Assembly (NCBI RefSeq): GCF_032268605.1
Contig: NZ_CP130318.1
Coordinates: 4,311,001 to 4,375,000 of the forward strand
Length of the DNA: 64,000 nt
DNA from: Paenibacillus aurantius
GTDB lineage: Bacteria > Bacillota > Bacilli > Paenibacillales > NBRC-103111
Direction: 5' to 3'
Shown here: positions 33,298 through 42,402 of the stretch, in pieces
How positions within the stretch are numbered: the stretch's first letter is position 1
How the letters are laid out: each line of letters begins with the position of its first letter
Made by a program: the position numbers and the translations under genes
Notes under the pieces: model-generated
What the model was told of the DNA's origin: nothing
Database searches by the model: none
Seen by the model: the letters and a program-made list of their open reading frames with translations, nothing else

Positions 33298-35687
33298 GGG
33301 CTCACCGTTCCTTCCAGGGCTATGTCCGGACTCCGGAACGTGACGCTGCCCGTAACCGCCGCTTTAAGACGCAGGGTCTGGCCATGGAGAAGATAGGGGG
33401 CCGGCTCCGACGTTTGCCAAGGTCCTCCCGATAGATCGAGAGGCTCCCAAGCCTGCTTTCCTTCGTTCCAGATCTGCAAGGAGACGGGACCCGTGTTGCC
33501 GTCCATCTTGACCTGCAGCTTGTCATACTGGGCTCCCTGGTTGCGGGGGAGCCGGTATTCCATCGTCAGCTCACCGTTATTAGCATGAATCGTTCCGTTT
33601 GGTTCGGTCCCCCACTGCTGCATGGTGGTGGAGGTGATCTGAGCGGCGACCATCCCCGACGGGATCGTGACCTTTCCTCCCTGAACGGTCGGCATGGCGA
33701 GCTCCTGGGTCCACATCGTCAGGACGTCGGCATGGGCCGCTTTTCCGTTTACTATATAGGGGGACGGTTCGTTCGTGCTCCACCCGATGGCGACGGGCCC
33801 TTTGGGCTGGCCTACGTTTATCAGGCGGTTGTAGTAGCCTTGGACGAGCTCGCGCTCCCGGTTATAGGCATCCTGTCCTCCCGTGCGGGGGAACAGCATC
33901 CCTCCTATGTCTACGTACCCGGGCTGAGGGGAAGAGGCGGACAAAGCAAAAGGTTTCTTCTCTCCCGCCTTCATATCCCCGATCTTGACCGTTTGCATGC
34001 CAAAAAGAATATGGACGTTCGTCAAATCCCTTGTCGTGGAATTGACCAGCTCTCCCTTCCAGCCGCTTAAGTCGGACGTTCCCGTTACTTCGAACTGTCC
34101 CAGCTTCTCGCTTTCTTCGCTTTGAAGGATGGCTTTGCGGATGGACCAATAAGGAACGTTCGTCCATTCGATCTTCTTCGAACCGGGCTCCATATAGAAG
34201 ACCTGATCCGTGTTCCCGGACAGCCCGTTCGTGGAAGATGCGCCCGGTCCTATCGCGTGAATCGACGTCAGGAGCTGGCTCGAAGGAGGAAGCTTCACGT
34301 CATAGGTTCCTCCGCTGGGGACGAAAACGGCGAGTCCCGTCGTGCGCAGCCCTTCCCCCTGTCCGTCAAGCTCAACCGTATTCACCGCATGAGTCAAGGT
34401 GGAACTCTTGTCCGAGGCTCCCGCCAGATAGATCGCGACGCTGCTGATCAGAGAAACGGCGGGGATAACGGCCCAAGCCCATTCCCGCTTATCCATCCGC
34501 TTCAGGACCAGATAGAGAACGGGGGCCACCACCACGACATAGATTCCGAAAAGCAGCAGCAGAAGCTTTAGCGAAGGCGGAGTCAGAGAAGGAAAATAGT
34601 TCAAGATGTTCTGGTATTCCCAGAACCCTGGTTGTACAGGGAAGGTGCCCATACTCCCTTGCTTGGGGTTCAAGGGCAGAGAACGGCGCATGATTTTCTC
34701 CCAAAGGAAGGGGGTCCCGTTCCAGGAAGCCACCGGCTCCAGGGAAAGATCATAAGCGGCATACCAGACGGCCCCTTTTCCCGAATCGGCCCGGGCAAAG
34801 AGTACGGTGCCCTCCTGCTCGAGGAACACCTCTCCCTTCTTCAGGGAAGCCTGGGAAACCGTAAACCCTCCCGTCAGGGGCAGCGCTTTGCCAGCTTCCG
34901 TCTCCAAGGCGCTGAGCTTGGTTAACGAAGCCGTGCCGGAGTAGGAAACCGGCGACAGCGCATCGAAGGCTTTGGCGGTTTTCGGATATCCCGCTCCCCC
35001 CGCTAATACGAGCTGGCCTCCGCGCTTGACCCAGGAGCCGATGGCTTCGATCTGCTCCGGCTTCCATTGGTCGGTGGCCACATCGTTCAGGACCAGCATA
35101 TCCAGCCCGTCGAGCATAAGCGATTCCCCCGGAAGCTCGGACGCTTCCAGATGAACGACGCCAATGTCGTATTTATTCTGGTTCAAGAGAGACAAGGAAT
35201 TCAGCGTGTCCGGGTCCCGGGCGATGACGCCGACTTGAAGGGATTTGGCGGCACTTGTCTTTATGTAAGTCTCTCCTTTGGCAAAGGACACGGCCTCTCC
35301 CTTGCGCATGGAGCCTTTGTAGAACTCGACCTTATTGTTGTTCTGGTTCATTACCATGCCGGGAAGCGCCATGGAGATGATCTTGGTGCTCGACTTGGGC
35401 ACCTCGACCGGCTTGACGTAAACCAGATCCTGACCGCCCTGAGGGTTCGCGACCCGCACGACCAGCTCCCCTGTTAAATTCTCGGAAGGGTTGGATAGCG
35501 TGAATTGAACGGGAAACCAGCTTCCCTGCTTTGCCGATCCGTCAAACCCCGCCTTGATTTCGACCTCCACCGAGGCGTTCGCCGCCTTCGCCGGGCCTGC
35601 GTTCCAGACGAACAGGAACAGGGCGGAGAGCGCCGCCAGCAGCACAACCCGAACGGACAACCATGGACTCCGTATACTCATTTGCAA
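33294..35687 (-). CDS. Large surface-exposed membrane protein
   Basis: Protein of 797 residues, first gene of the operon. TTG at 35687 lies about eight bases after GAGGGGAG and gives a clean signal segment ending near AKA; the open frame extends upstream without support. A long extracytoplasmic region has a GATase-like segment (LDMLVLNDVATDQW, RGGQLVLAGGAGYP), then two membrane helices near LLLLLFGIYVVVVAPVLYLVL and WAVIPAVSLISSVAIYLAG, then another beta-rich domain. It resembles large proteins encoded next to ABC-2 exporters. Function unknown. Confidence 0.75.
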   Translation of the reverse strand: MQMSIRSPWLSVRVVLLAALSALFLFVWNAGPAKAANASVEVEIKAGFDGSAKQGSWFPVQFTLSNPSENLTGELVVRVANPQGGQDLVYVKPVEVPKSSTKIISMALPGMVMNQNNNKVEFYKGSMRKGEAVSFAKGETYIKTSAAKSLQVGVIARDPDTLNSLSLLNQNKYDIGVVHLEASELPGESLMLDGLDMLVLNDVATDQWKPEQIEAIGSWVKRGGQLVLAGGAGYPKTAKAFDALSPVSYSGTASLTKLSALETEAGKALPLTGGFTVSQASLKKGEVFLEQEGTVLFARADSGKGAVWYAAYDLSLEPVASWNGTPFLWEKIMRRSLPLNPKQGSMGTFPVQPGFWEYQNILNYFPSLTPPSLKLLLLLFGIYVVVVAPVLYLVLKRMDKREWAWAVIPAVSLISSVAIYLAGASDKSSTLTHAVNTVELDGQGEGLRTTGLAVFVPSGGTYDVKLPPSSQLLTSIHAIGPGASSTNGLSGNTDQVFYMEPGSKKIEWTNVPYWSIRKAILQSEESEKLGQFEVTGTSDLSGWKGELVNSTTRDLTNVHILFGMQTVKIGDMKAGEKKPFALSASSPQPGYVDIGGMLFPRTGGQDAYNRERELVQGYYNRLINVGQPKGPVAIGWSTNEPSPYIVNGKAAHADVLTMWTQELAMPTVQGGKVTIPSGMVAAQITSTTMQQWGTEPNGTIHANNGELTMEYRLPRNQGAQYDKLQVKMDGNTGPVSLQIWNEGKQAWEPLDLSGGPWQTSEPAPYLLHGQTLRLKAAVTGSVTFRSPDIALEGTVSP

Positions 35688-35784
35688 CCGAGAGACTCCC
35701 CTCTTTCGTAGATGGACAGCTTTGTCCTTAACCATACAACGATAGAGCCCCTCCAAAAGTTGCATAGGCGCCATTTTTTTATTC

Positions 35785-36618
35785 CTATTCCACTCCCCGA
35801 TCCCGAAATAAGGACGGGGAGCACCCGCTCGCCGCCTTGAAGTGCTTGCTGAAATGAAATTCATCGGAGTAGCCGCATTCCCGGGCGATTTCCTTCATGG
35901 ACAAGTCGGAGAACAAGAGATAACGCTTGGCATGCTCATACCGGAGTCGGGTTAGGTAAGCCTTGGGCGATATCCCCAGCTCATTCAGGAAAAGCTTGCG
36001 TACGTAGGAGGGGGAAATGCCGAATCGGCCCGCTGCTTCCTTCAGTCTAATGGAGCTGGAATAATGTGTGTCCAGGTACTCCTTGAACTGACGGAAGGCG
36101 GCCCGCGCCGGCTCTTTCTCTTCCTCCTCGTGCTCCTTCCGGTACAGCTCGTACAAGAGCTGGAGCATTCTGGCCCGGGCCGGAAGCTCTCCTCCGGTCT
36201 GACCGGGAACCCAGCCTTCCAGCGTTTCCCGGAACAGACGGGCGATCCCGGAAGCCCGCTCCGGCGAATAGCGCCGAATGAACGGAAGGGCGAACTCCAT
36301 GACGGGCTCCGCCTCCGCCCATCCGCCGCTTCCGAAACGAACGGTTGCCCACTCGGTAAGAAGCATGGTCATCTGCAGAGGCTCCCGCGGATCGGTCTCC
36401 ATGAAGAGCTCTTTCCCCGGCTTCAAATAGATCAGGCTGCCGGCAGTTACCTGGTGGCGGGTTCCTTCGGAATGAAAAACCCCTTTGCCCCTGTGGATCC
36501 AATAAAAGCTGTGGCAGCCGACCGTGCGCCGGATATCCGACCAGCCAGGGAAAGTGGGCTTCTCCATGGCCAGATGAAGATGAACCGTCAACTCATTCAG
36601 CCCAATCGTTTGCTCCAT
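35785..36618 (-). CDS. AraC family transcriptional regulator
   Basis: Protein of 277 residues with an N-terminal cupin domain (FYWIHRGKGVFHSEG) and a C-terminal double helix-turn-helix (IRLKEAAGRFGISPSYVRKL and MKEIARECGYSDEFHFSKHF). AAAGGAGGGG precedes the ATG. It is divergent from the acyltransferase fusion gene, which is the natural target, and lies 97 bases downstream of the VWA operon start on the other side. Confidence 0.93.
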   Translation of the reverse strand: MEQTIGLNELTVHLHLAMEKPTFPGWSDIRRTVGCHSFYWIHRGKGVFHSEGTRHQVTAGSLIYLKPGKELFMETDPREPLQMTMLLTEWATVRFGSGGWAEAEPVMEFALPFIRRYSPERASGIARLFRETLEGWVPGQTGGELPARARMLQLLYELYRKEHEEEEKEPARAAFRQFKEYLDTHYSSSIRLKEAAGRFGISPSYVRKLFLNELGISPKAYLTRLRYEHAKRYLLFSDLSMKEIARECGYSDEFHFSKHFKAASGCSPSLFRDRGVE

Positions 36619-36757
36619 TGCCGCCCCTCCTTTCGTTTGGTTTCAGTATACCAGAAGAGGAGAAGCGTTTTGGACAAAGAGGCGCAAGATTTTTTCCATT
36701 CCCCCTCCAAGCCTCCGGTGCTAAGATGAAGGCATTCCACTTGCAGGAGGAAGCGTT

Positions 36758-38506
36758 ATGAACAAAGAAACGTTACTCGACGAAGAACTCCAGTACATGC
36801 CTTGGAAAGCCAAGTCAGCCGAACAGCTGGCCCGCCAGCTCGCTTGGCAGGACGTCCTGTCCTCCGCTTACCAGGTGACCTTCGGCCGCGACTGCTTTGT
36901 TTCACCCCAAGCTTATTTTGCTCCGGACTCCCTGGTGATGGGTGATGGAAGCTATATCGCCGCAGGGGCGATGATCCGGAATACGGAGCTCGTGATGGGA
37001 GCAAGCTGCACCGTAAACTCCTTCGCCGTCCTGGCCGGCCGCATCACGATGGGAGATGGCGTCCGTGTTGCTTCCCATGCGACGATTATGGGCTTCAATC
37101 ATGGCTTCGCCGACACCGCCTTGCCCATATACCAGCAGCCCCTGACCGTAAAAGGCATCATAATCGGCGACGACGTATGGATTGGCGCCAATGCGGTTAT
37201 CGTAGATGGAGTCACCATCGGCTCCCACAGCATTATAGGCGCGGGTGCGGTCGTCACGAAGGATATTCCTCCCTACAGCATCGCGGGCGGCAATCCGGCC
37301 CGGGTCATCCGCAGCCGGTTGAAGGAAAGCGAAGGCTTCCTTCCCCTTGCTACCTTGGCGGAAAAGGAGACCGCGGCGTCTTCCGCCTCCCCCCCTCCCT
37401 CTCCCGCTGCCGCACCATCGCCCCTGCCAATTTCCCGTCATAAGGACCTGGAGAGGAGCCTGGAGGAATTCGGCTGCCGGGTTAGGGGCCAGCTTGAGGA
37501 AGTGCTGACCCGCTATGTAGCGGAAGATTCGGAGGGGCTCGCCTACTTCAACCTCCCCAACGGCAAAAGGACGGTCCGGGCATGGTGTGATGCCGTGGAG
37601 ATCGCCGCCATGTTCGGCGAAGCCGCTCCCCATTTCAGCCGGGAGGAGCTGGTGGTACGCCTTCAAGGCTTCCAGGATCCAGCCACGGGCCTTCTGCCCG
37701 ATCCGTGGAATCCTCCTGAGCCTTCCGCCGATAATCCCGCTCTTCTCACCGATCACCTCTCCCGGTATCATCTCCTGGCCGTCGGTTATGCTTTGGAGCT
37801 CCTTGGCGCCAGGCTGAGCATCCCCGTCCATGTCGTCGAGAAGATGAACGGGGAAACCCTTTACCGCCAGCTCGACTCCTTGAACTGGAAGACGGGAGCG
37901 TGGGGCTGCGGGGATTGGATCGATGCCTATGCCACGGGGCTTTATCTTAACCTCCGTCATTTCGGTTCGACCCGCCGGCCCGATGCGGTGTTCGGCTGGC
38001 TGACGACGCATGCCGATCCGCTTACCGGAATGTGGGGAAGCCCGACTCCGCAGGAAAGCTGGCTCCAGCCGGTGAACGGCTTCTACCGGCTTACGCGCGC
38101 CACCTATGCGCAGTTTGGGATCCCCCTTCCCTACCCGGAGGTCTCGATCGACACGGTGCTCGCCCACAGCCGCAATCCCGCCTTCTTCCGCCGGGACGCC
38201 GGCAACGCCTGCAATGTGCTCGACGTCATCCACCCGCTCTGGCTCTGCCTGAAGCAGACGGATTACCGCCGCGCGGAAGCCGAGGCATGGGCGGAAGCCC
38301 AGCTCAGGCGCGCCCTGACCCGCTGGCAGGACGGCGCGGGCTTCAGCTTCACCCTGGAAGGGGGAGAAGCCGCCGGGCTGCAGGGGACGGAAATGTGGCT
38401 GAGCATCCTCTATCTGCTTGCCGAGGTTTGCGGAGTCAGCCGCTGCCTGGGCTACCAGCCGCAAGGAGTTCACCGCCTTCCGCCGGCCTTCCCCCTATCC
38501 CGCTGA
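36758..38506 (+). CDS. Hexapeptide acyltransferase fused to toroid-like domain
   Basis: Fusion of 582 residues. Residues 1-190 form a left-handed beta-helix acetyltransferase of the maltose/galactoside type, with the catalytic His in GFNHGFAD and the hexapeptide turns [19 protein letters not shown] and [13 protein letters not shown], ending [10 protein letters not shown] Pro/Ser/Ala linker (about 208-225) joins a C-terminal 350-residue helical domain with repeated Trp/Gly turns ([31 protein letters not shown]) like alpha/alpha toroids. GCAGGAGGAAGC precedes the ATG. The second domain may bind or modify a glycan; activity unknown. Confidence 0.82.
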   Translation: MNKETLLDEELQYMPWKAKSAEQLARQLAWQDVLSSAYQVTFGRDCFVSPQAYFAPDSLVMGDGSYIAAGAMIRNTELVMGASCTVNSFAVLAGRITMGDGVRVASHATIMGFNHGFADTALPIYQQPLTVKGIIIGDDVWIGANAVIVDGVTIGSHSIIGAGAVVTKDIPPYSIAGGNPARVIRSRLKESEGFLPLATLAEKETAASSASPPPSPAAAPSPLPISRHKDLERSLEEFGCRVRGQLEEVLTRYVAEDSEGLAYFNLPNGKRTVRAWCDAVEIAAMFGEAAPHFSREELVVRLQGFQDPATGLLPDPWNPPEPSADNPALLTDHLSRYHLLAVGYALELLGARLSIPVHVVEKMNGETLYRQLDSLNWKTGAWGCGDWIDAYATGLYLNLRHFGSTRRPDAVFGWLTTHADPLTGMWGSPTPQESWLQPVNGFYRLTRATYAQFGIPLPYPEVSIDTVLAHSRNPAFFRRDAGNACNVLDVIHPLWLCLKQTDYRRAEAEAWAEAQLRRALTRWQDGAGFSFTLEGGEAAGLQGTEMWLSILYLLAEVCGVSRCLGYQPQGVHRLPPAFPLSR

Positions 38507-38595
38507 GCTCGTCCTTGACTTCGCCGCTAATGGCGGACAGCCAGGCTTAGCGTTTCTCCCGCCTCCGGCAGGAGGCCGGCGCCTTTTCTCCTGTA

Positions 38596-38644
38596 CTACG
38601 TCAAGAAGACCGCCATCCTGGGGATAGCGGTCTTCTTGACGTAG
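38596..38644. terminator. Long hairpin after the fusion gene
   Basis: An 18-bp perfect stem CTACGTCAAGAAGACCGC and its complement continues into a 4-bp inner stem. There is no T-run, so it may act as a strong bidirectional barrier or a processing site between convergent genes. Confidence 0.65.
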
Positions 38645-38667
38645 AGCTATTTGGCAGCCGGGAAGCT

Positions 38668-39555
38668 CTAGTGAATGTTTTTCTTTTTGAAGCGGCCGCC
38701 TTTCACATCGTGAATGTTACCGACGGCTAGGAAGGCATGAGGATCCCAATCGTCGACGATGGATTTCAGCTTCGCTTCCTCCAGCCGAGTAATGACGACG
38801 AAGATCACCTTCTTGTCATCGCCGGTGAAAGCCCCTTCCCCGTTCAGATACGTGACTCCGCGTCCCAGCCGGTGCAGCAAAGCATCCCCGATTTCGCGGT
38901 ATCTCTCGCTGATGATCCAGACGGATTTCGATTCCTCGAAGCCTTCGATCGTGATATCGATCATCTTGAATGCGATGTAATAGGCGATGAGGGAATACAT
39001 GGCTTTATCCCAGCCGAAGACGAAGCCGGAGGAGCTCAAGATAAAGATATTCAGGAACATGATGATTTCCCCAACAGAGAAGGGGGATTTCTCGTTGATC
39101 AGAATGGCCACGATCTCCGTCCCGTCAAGCGAGCCCCCCGTTCGGATAACCATCCCGACTCCAATCCCGAGAATGATCCCGCCGAAAACGGCGGCCAGCA
39201 AAGGATCCGGAGTAACCGCAGGCACGGGATGCAGCAAAGCCGTCCCTATGGACATAACGGTAACCGCAAACAGGGTGGAGATAGCGAACGTCTTTCCGAT
39301 TTTTTTATAACCCAGAATCAGGAAAGGAAGATTGAGTAAGAAGAGAAGAAGGCCCAGGGAAATCCCCGTCACTTTCGATACGATGATGGACACGCCGACG
39401 ATTCCGCCGTCAATGATCGAATTCGGGACGAGGAAAATTTCGATCCCGACCGAGACCAGGGAGGCTCCAAGAAGAAGGAAGAACGCCTTCTTCAGAAGCT
39501 GAACGCTCGACATTTTCTTATGCTGAGGAACGACCTTCGGCTCAATGCTTTCCAT
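38668..39555 (-). CDS. YitT family membrane protein
   Basis: Protein of 295 residues with five or six N-terminal membrane helices (about 20-200) followed by a soluble DUF2179 domain. GGTGIGVGMVIRTGGSLDGTEI-like glycine motifs (IIDGGIVGVS, RTGGSLDGTE) are hallmarks of YitT. AAAGGGGAG fixes ATG 39555. The start overlaps the end of the upstream small gene by 14 bases. Transport or sensing role unknown; some relatives are linked to stress and antibiotic tolerance. Confidence 0.9.
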   Translation of the reverse strand: MESIEPKVVPQHKKMSSVQLLKKAFFLLLGASLVSVGIEIFLVPNSIIDGGIVGVSIIVSKVTGISLGLLLFLLNLPFLILGYKKIGKTFAISTLFAVTVMSIGTALLHPVPAVTPDPLLAAVFGGIILGIGVGMVIRTGGSLDGTEIVAILINEKSPFSVGEIIMFLNIFILSSSGFVFGWDKAMYSLIAYYIAFKMIDITIEGFEESKSVWIISERYREIGDALLHRLGRGVTYLNGEGAFTGDDKKVIFVVITRLEEAKLKSIVDDWDPHAFLAVGNIHDVKGGRFKKKNIH

Positions 39556-39760
39556 GGCTGGTCTCCCCTTTCTCGCATTCAATTTCAAACTCGGCGATGA
39601 TTTCCTTATGAATCATATCCACCGCCGAAAGCTGCCCTTTCAGGAACTGCTTCATGTCCTCGAACTCTTCGCTCGCCAGCTGCTCCTTGAGGATCGCCTT
39701 ACGGTGCTCCAGCCGGGCGGCATAGTGCTCGATCTTGGTTTTGCGGTACGTCTCTGCCAC
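39542..39760 (-). CDS. Small helical protein upstream of yitT-like gene
   Basis: A 72-residue highly charged, probably coiled-coil protein (YAARLEHRKAILKEQLASEE). GTG at 39760 follows AAGGGGG. It is translationally overlapped with the YitT gene and driven by the palindrome-containing promoter just upstream. Family not recognised. Confidence 0.7.
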   Translation of the reverse strand: MAETYRKTKIEHYAARLEHRKAILKEQLASEEFEDMKQFLKGQLSAVDMIHKEIIAEFEIECEKGETSHGKH

Positions 39761-39801
39761 ATTTCAGCCCCCTTGTCATCAAATGTCTACTTTATACTAA
39801 T

Positions 39802-39830
39802 ATTGTATACTTATGTATACATTGTGTCAA
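39802..39830 (-). promoter_or_regulatory. Sigma-A promoter with operator in its spacer
   Basis: TTGACA (39825-39830) and TACAAT (39802-39807), both read on the minus strand, are 17 bases apart. The perfect inverted repeat TGTATAC-N4-GTATACA (39804-39821) fills the spacer, an arrangement typical of repression. It drives the 72-residue gene and YitT. Confidence 0.8.
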
Positions 39831-39922
39831 TGAAAAACTGTTAAGATTTAGAGGTCTCTCTCCGCGGCAGGCCCTCTCTCTTCTGCATATAATGCAGTAG
39901 CGATAACGGGAGAGTGATATTA

Positions 39923-40552
39923 ATGGGGAAGCTTACCTATCTGGCTCTAGGTGATTCCCTTACGGCAGGGGTAGGCGACCCTTCCGGGGAGGGATTTGTG
40001 GGCCTTTACAAGGAACGGCTGCATACCGTTCTGAAGAAGGAAATTCAGGTGCACCGAAAAGGACGCAGCGGGGCAACCAGCCTCGACCTCTACGAATGGA
40101 TCCGCCAGGAAGACGTTCATCCGCTGATCGGTCCCGCCCGGATCATAACGATCAGTGCCGGCGGCAACGATCTCATCCAAGCGGCGAAGCGCGCTCTTTG
40201 GGATGGGGACGACCGGCACTTCACCGAATCCCTTGCTGCCTGCCGGCGCCATGTCGGAGAGATTCTGGCGGTCATCCGGCAGGCCAAGGCGGGCAAGCCT
40301 CCTTATATGATCCGCTTGATCGGCCTCTATAATCCCTTCCCTCTTCTTGCCGAAGGAAGGCATTGGGTAAACGAATTCAACCGAACCTTGAAAGGCTTTA
40401 CCTCCAAACGAATCCGGATGGCGGAGGTGTATGAGGCCTTCCTCGGAAATGAACAAAAGCTGCTGGCCTTTGACCATGTCCATCCGAATCCGGAAGGGTA
40501 CAAGGTCATGGCCGAGCAGCTTGATGTCCTGGGGTATTCCCCCCTAGCTTAG
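39923..40552 (+). CDS. SGNH/GDSL hydrolase
   Basis: Cytosolic esterase-fold enzyme of 209 residues. Block I is ALGDSLTAG (catalytic Ser), block III AGGNDL, and the final catalytic Asp/His lie in FDHVHPNPEGY. ATG at 39923 follows GGGAGAGTGAT. Similar Bacillales proteins are YpmR-like lipases. No signal peptide. Substrate unknown. Confidence 0.9.
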   Translation: MGKLTYLALGDSLTAGVGDPSGEGFVGLYKERLHTVLKKEIQVHRKGRSGATSLDLYEWIRQEDVHPLIGPARIITISAGGNDLIQAAKRALWDGDDRHFTESLAACRRHVGEILAVIRQAKAGKPPYMIRLIGLYNPFPLLAEGRHWVNEFNRTLKGFTSKRIRMAEVYEAFLGNEQKLLAFDHVHPNPEGYKVMAEQLDVLGYSPLA

Positions 40553-40561
40553 AATTTACTA

Positions 40562-41194
40562 TTACTCAAAACGGTCCCATACCACGATTTCCTCTACGGG
40601 GAAGCGGCCGCTCGGACGGCCCGGTTTGGCCGCTTTTCCTACGGAAATCAGCATGACCGGGATATACCGTTCGGGTACTTCAAACGCCTCCACAAACTTC
40701 TTCTGATCGAAACCGCCCATCGGGCACGTATCGAGCCCCATCGTTTTGGCTGCCAGCATAAGCTGCATGGAAGCAAGAGAGGCATTCCGGATGGCCTCGT
40801 CACGGGCCACTTGCGGACTTTGATAAGCGGCGTTGATTTGGCCGATCAGCGCATCCTTCACCTCTTGCGGAAGAGCTCCCGCTTTCACCCCTTCGCTGTA
40901 GATCGGCTCGGCGTTAAGGTTCGCTTCCAGATCTCCGAGCACGGCAATGACCGCTGAGCTTTGAACGATCTGCTGCTGGCCGTAAGCAATCGGAAGCAGC
41001 TTCTGCTTCTGCTCGTCGGAATGAACCACGAGGAATTTCCAATGCTGAAGATTCCAAGAGGAAGGAGCCCGGCCGGTCAGCTCGAGAAGCTCTTTTAGCT
41101 CCTCCTTGGACATTTGATAACCGGGGTCATATTGCTTCACCGAACGGCGTTCTCTTAAAGCCGTCTGAAGATCTTGCGGAACGGATGTTGACAT
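40562..41194 (-). CDS. Nitroreductase family protein
   Basis: FMN flavoprotein of 210 residues. RRSVKQYDP at the N-terminus and GRAPSSWNLQHW form the FMN site; the C-terminal CPMGGFDQKKF and VGKAA segments complete it. It is of the YfkO/YodC-like oxidoreductase type. Two adjacent ATGs occur; the second (41194) is six bases from GAGGAGG and is preferred. It converges almost end-to-end with the SGNH hydrolase (ten bases). Confidence 0.9.
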   Translation of the reverse strand: MSTSVPQDLQTALRERRSVKQYDPGYQMSKEELKELLELTGRAPSSWNLQHWKFLVVHSDEQKQKLLPIAYGQQQIVQSSAVIAVLGDLEANLNAEPIYSEGVKAGALPQEVKDALIGQINAAYQSPQVARDEAIRNASLASMQLMLAAKTMGLDTCPMGGFDQKKFVEAFEVPERYIPVMLISVGKAAKPGRPSGRFPVEEIVVWDRFE

Positions 41195-41235
41195 CATAAT
41201 CCTCCTCGAATGGATATTAACTAATGTATGGATAT

Positions 41236-41264
41236 ATACTAACTTTATTATAGTGTACTGTCAA
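41236..41264 (-). promoter_or_regulatory. Promoter of the nitroreductase gene
   Basis: TTGACA and TAGTAT on the minus strand are 17 bases apart, and the -35 overlaps the stop region of the lacI-type gene. Two direct repeats of TTAGT(A)TATATCCAT-like sequence lie between the -10 and the ribosome site. Confidence 0.65.
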
Positions 41265-42256
41265 CCCGAAATGGTCGATACGGTCGATGCCCTTAGGATC
41301 AGCTCTCCTTTAAGAAGCTCGGGCGAAACGCTGGACGGCGAGGTCATCTTGGCTTGAAGAAGGCGGAACCCGGCTTCCGCCGCCGCTCTTCTCGGATAAT
41401 GGATGACGGTAAGGCCGGGATTCGTCTCCGAGGACATCAGGATGTTCTCGCATCCGGCTACGGCAAGCTGCCGCGGAACGGCAAGCCCAGCCTCCCGGCA
41501 GGCCGAGAGGCAGCCGGCCGCCATAAGGTCGTTCGCACAGACGACCGCTGTAAACTTGCTCGATCCGCCGAAGGTTTCCAGCATCGTCCGTTTGGCTCCT
41601 TCAAATCTTCCATCCCCGTGCAGAAGATCTTCTTCGCCGTAAGACAAGCCCTCGACCTGCAGGGCATTCCGGAAATGCTTCCAACGGGTTCCATAAGGCG
41701 TATGCGTTCCTCCTGCCAGGAAGGCAATGCGCTCGTGCCCTTCCCTCTTTAGATGGGCGATCAGCCTGCGGTATTCCGCCGTCCAGTCGAGGTCCACGAA
41801 AGGCAAGCCCGGCGCGGCAGCGGAAGGCTCCATGATAGACACTGCCGGAAGGCCGATCGTTTGAAAGTAGGCCCATGTCTCCGGACGGAGCGATTGCCCG
41901 AGCAGCACGACTCCGTCCACGCGCCCCGTAAGAAGCCTTCTAAGCTCGTCTTCCCTGCCTGGGCTATAGGTATGATAGGTTACGACGTTCCCTGCCCGCG
42001 ACGCCTCCTCTTCCAGATGAAGCAGGATCCCCGCCTCAAAAGGATTTCCCAAAAAGCCGACCAATACCGCAAGCTGTCCCGTCTTTTTTGTTTTGAGACT
42101 CCGCGCCGTCTGATTGGGGACATAGCCCAGCTCGCGGATCGCTTCCATTACCCTTTGACGGGTTTCTTCCTTCACAATGCTTCGGTTATTCAGTACGTAC
42201 GAAACGACGGCGGTCGAAACGCCCGCCCGTTCGGCCACTTCCTTGCGGCTGACCAT
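41261..42256 (-). CDS. LacI family transcriptional repressor
   Basis: Protein of 331 residues. The N-terminal helix-turn-helix reads VSRKEVAERAGVSTAVVSYV with the minor-groove hinge QTARSLKTKKTG. The periplasmic-binding-protein-like sensor domain fills the rest. AGGAGGGG precedes ATG 42256. It lies 146 bases downstream of the PhyH gene on the same strand, behind a terminator. The palindrome at 43268 fits a LacI-type operator and is its likely target. Confidence 0.93.
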   Translation of the reverse strand: MVSRKEVAERAGVSTAVVSYVLNNRSIVKEETRQRVMEAIRELGYVPNQTARSLKTKKTGQLAVLVGFLGNPFEAGILLHLEEEASRAGNVVTYHTYSPGREDELRRLLTGRVDGVVLLGQSLRPETWAYFQTIGLPAVSIMEPSAAAPGLPFVDLDWTAEYRRLIAHLKREGHERIAFLAGGTHTPYGTRWKHFRNALQVEGLSYGEEDLLHGDGRFEGAKRTMLETFGGSSKFTAVVCANDLMAAGCLSACREAGLAVPRQLAVAGCENILMSSETNPGLTVIHYPRRAAAEAGFRLLQAKMTSPSSVSPELLKGELILRASTVSTISG

Positions 42257-42330
42257 CGGATCCCCTCCTGGCGGCCGCAAGCGGCCTATAATCAAAATCG
42301 GTCGCCCCCTGCCTATTCGGCCCGCCGGAC

Positions 42331-42356
42331 AGAAAGAAAGCCTTCCCTAGGAAGGC
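42331..42356 (-). terminator. Terminator of the PhyH gene
   Basis: GCCTTCC/GGAAGGC with a 3-base loop is followed on the minus strand by TTTCTTTCT. Confidence 0.75.
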
Positions 42357-42402
42357 CTTCGATCCGGTTGGGCTTGCTGAACCATCCCCTTGTTCGGCAA
42401 GC

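Noticed and set aside
36902..38473. 523-codon frame opposite the acyltransferase fusion
   Set aside because: Shadow of the plus-strand gene, which has family motifs and a good ribosome site.
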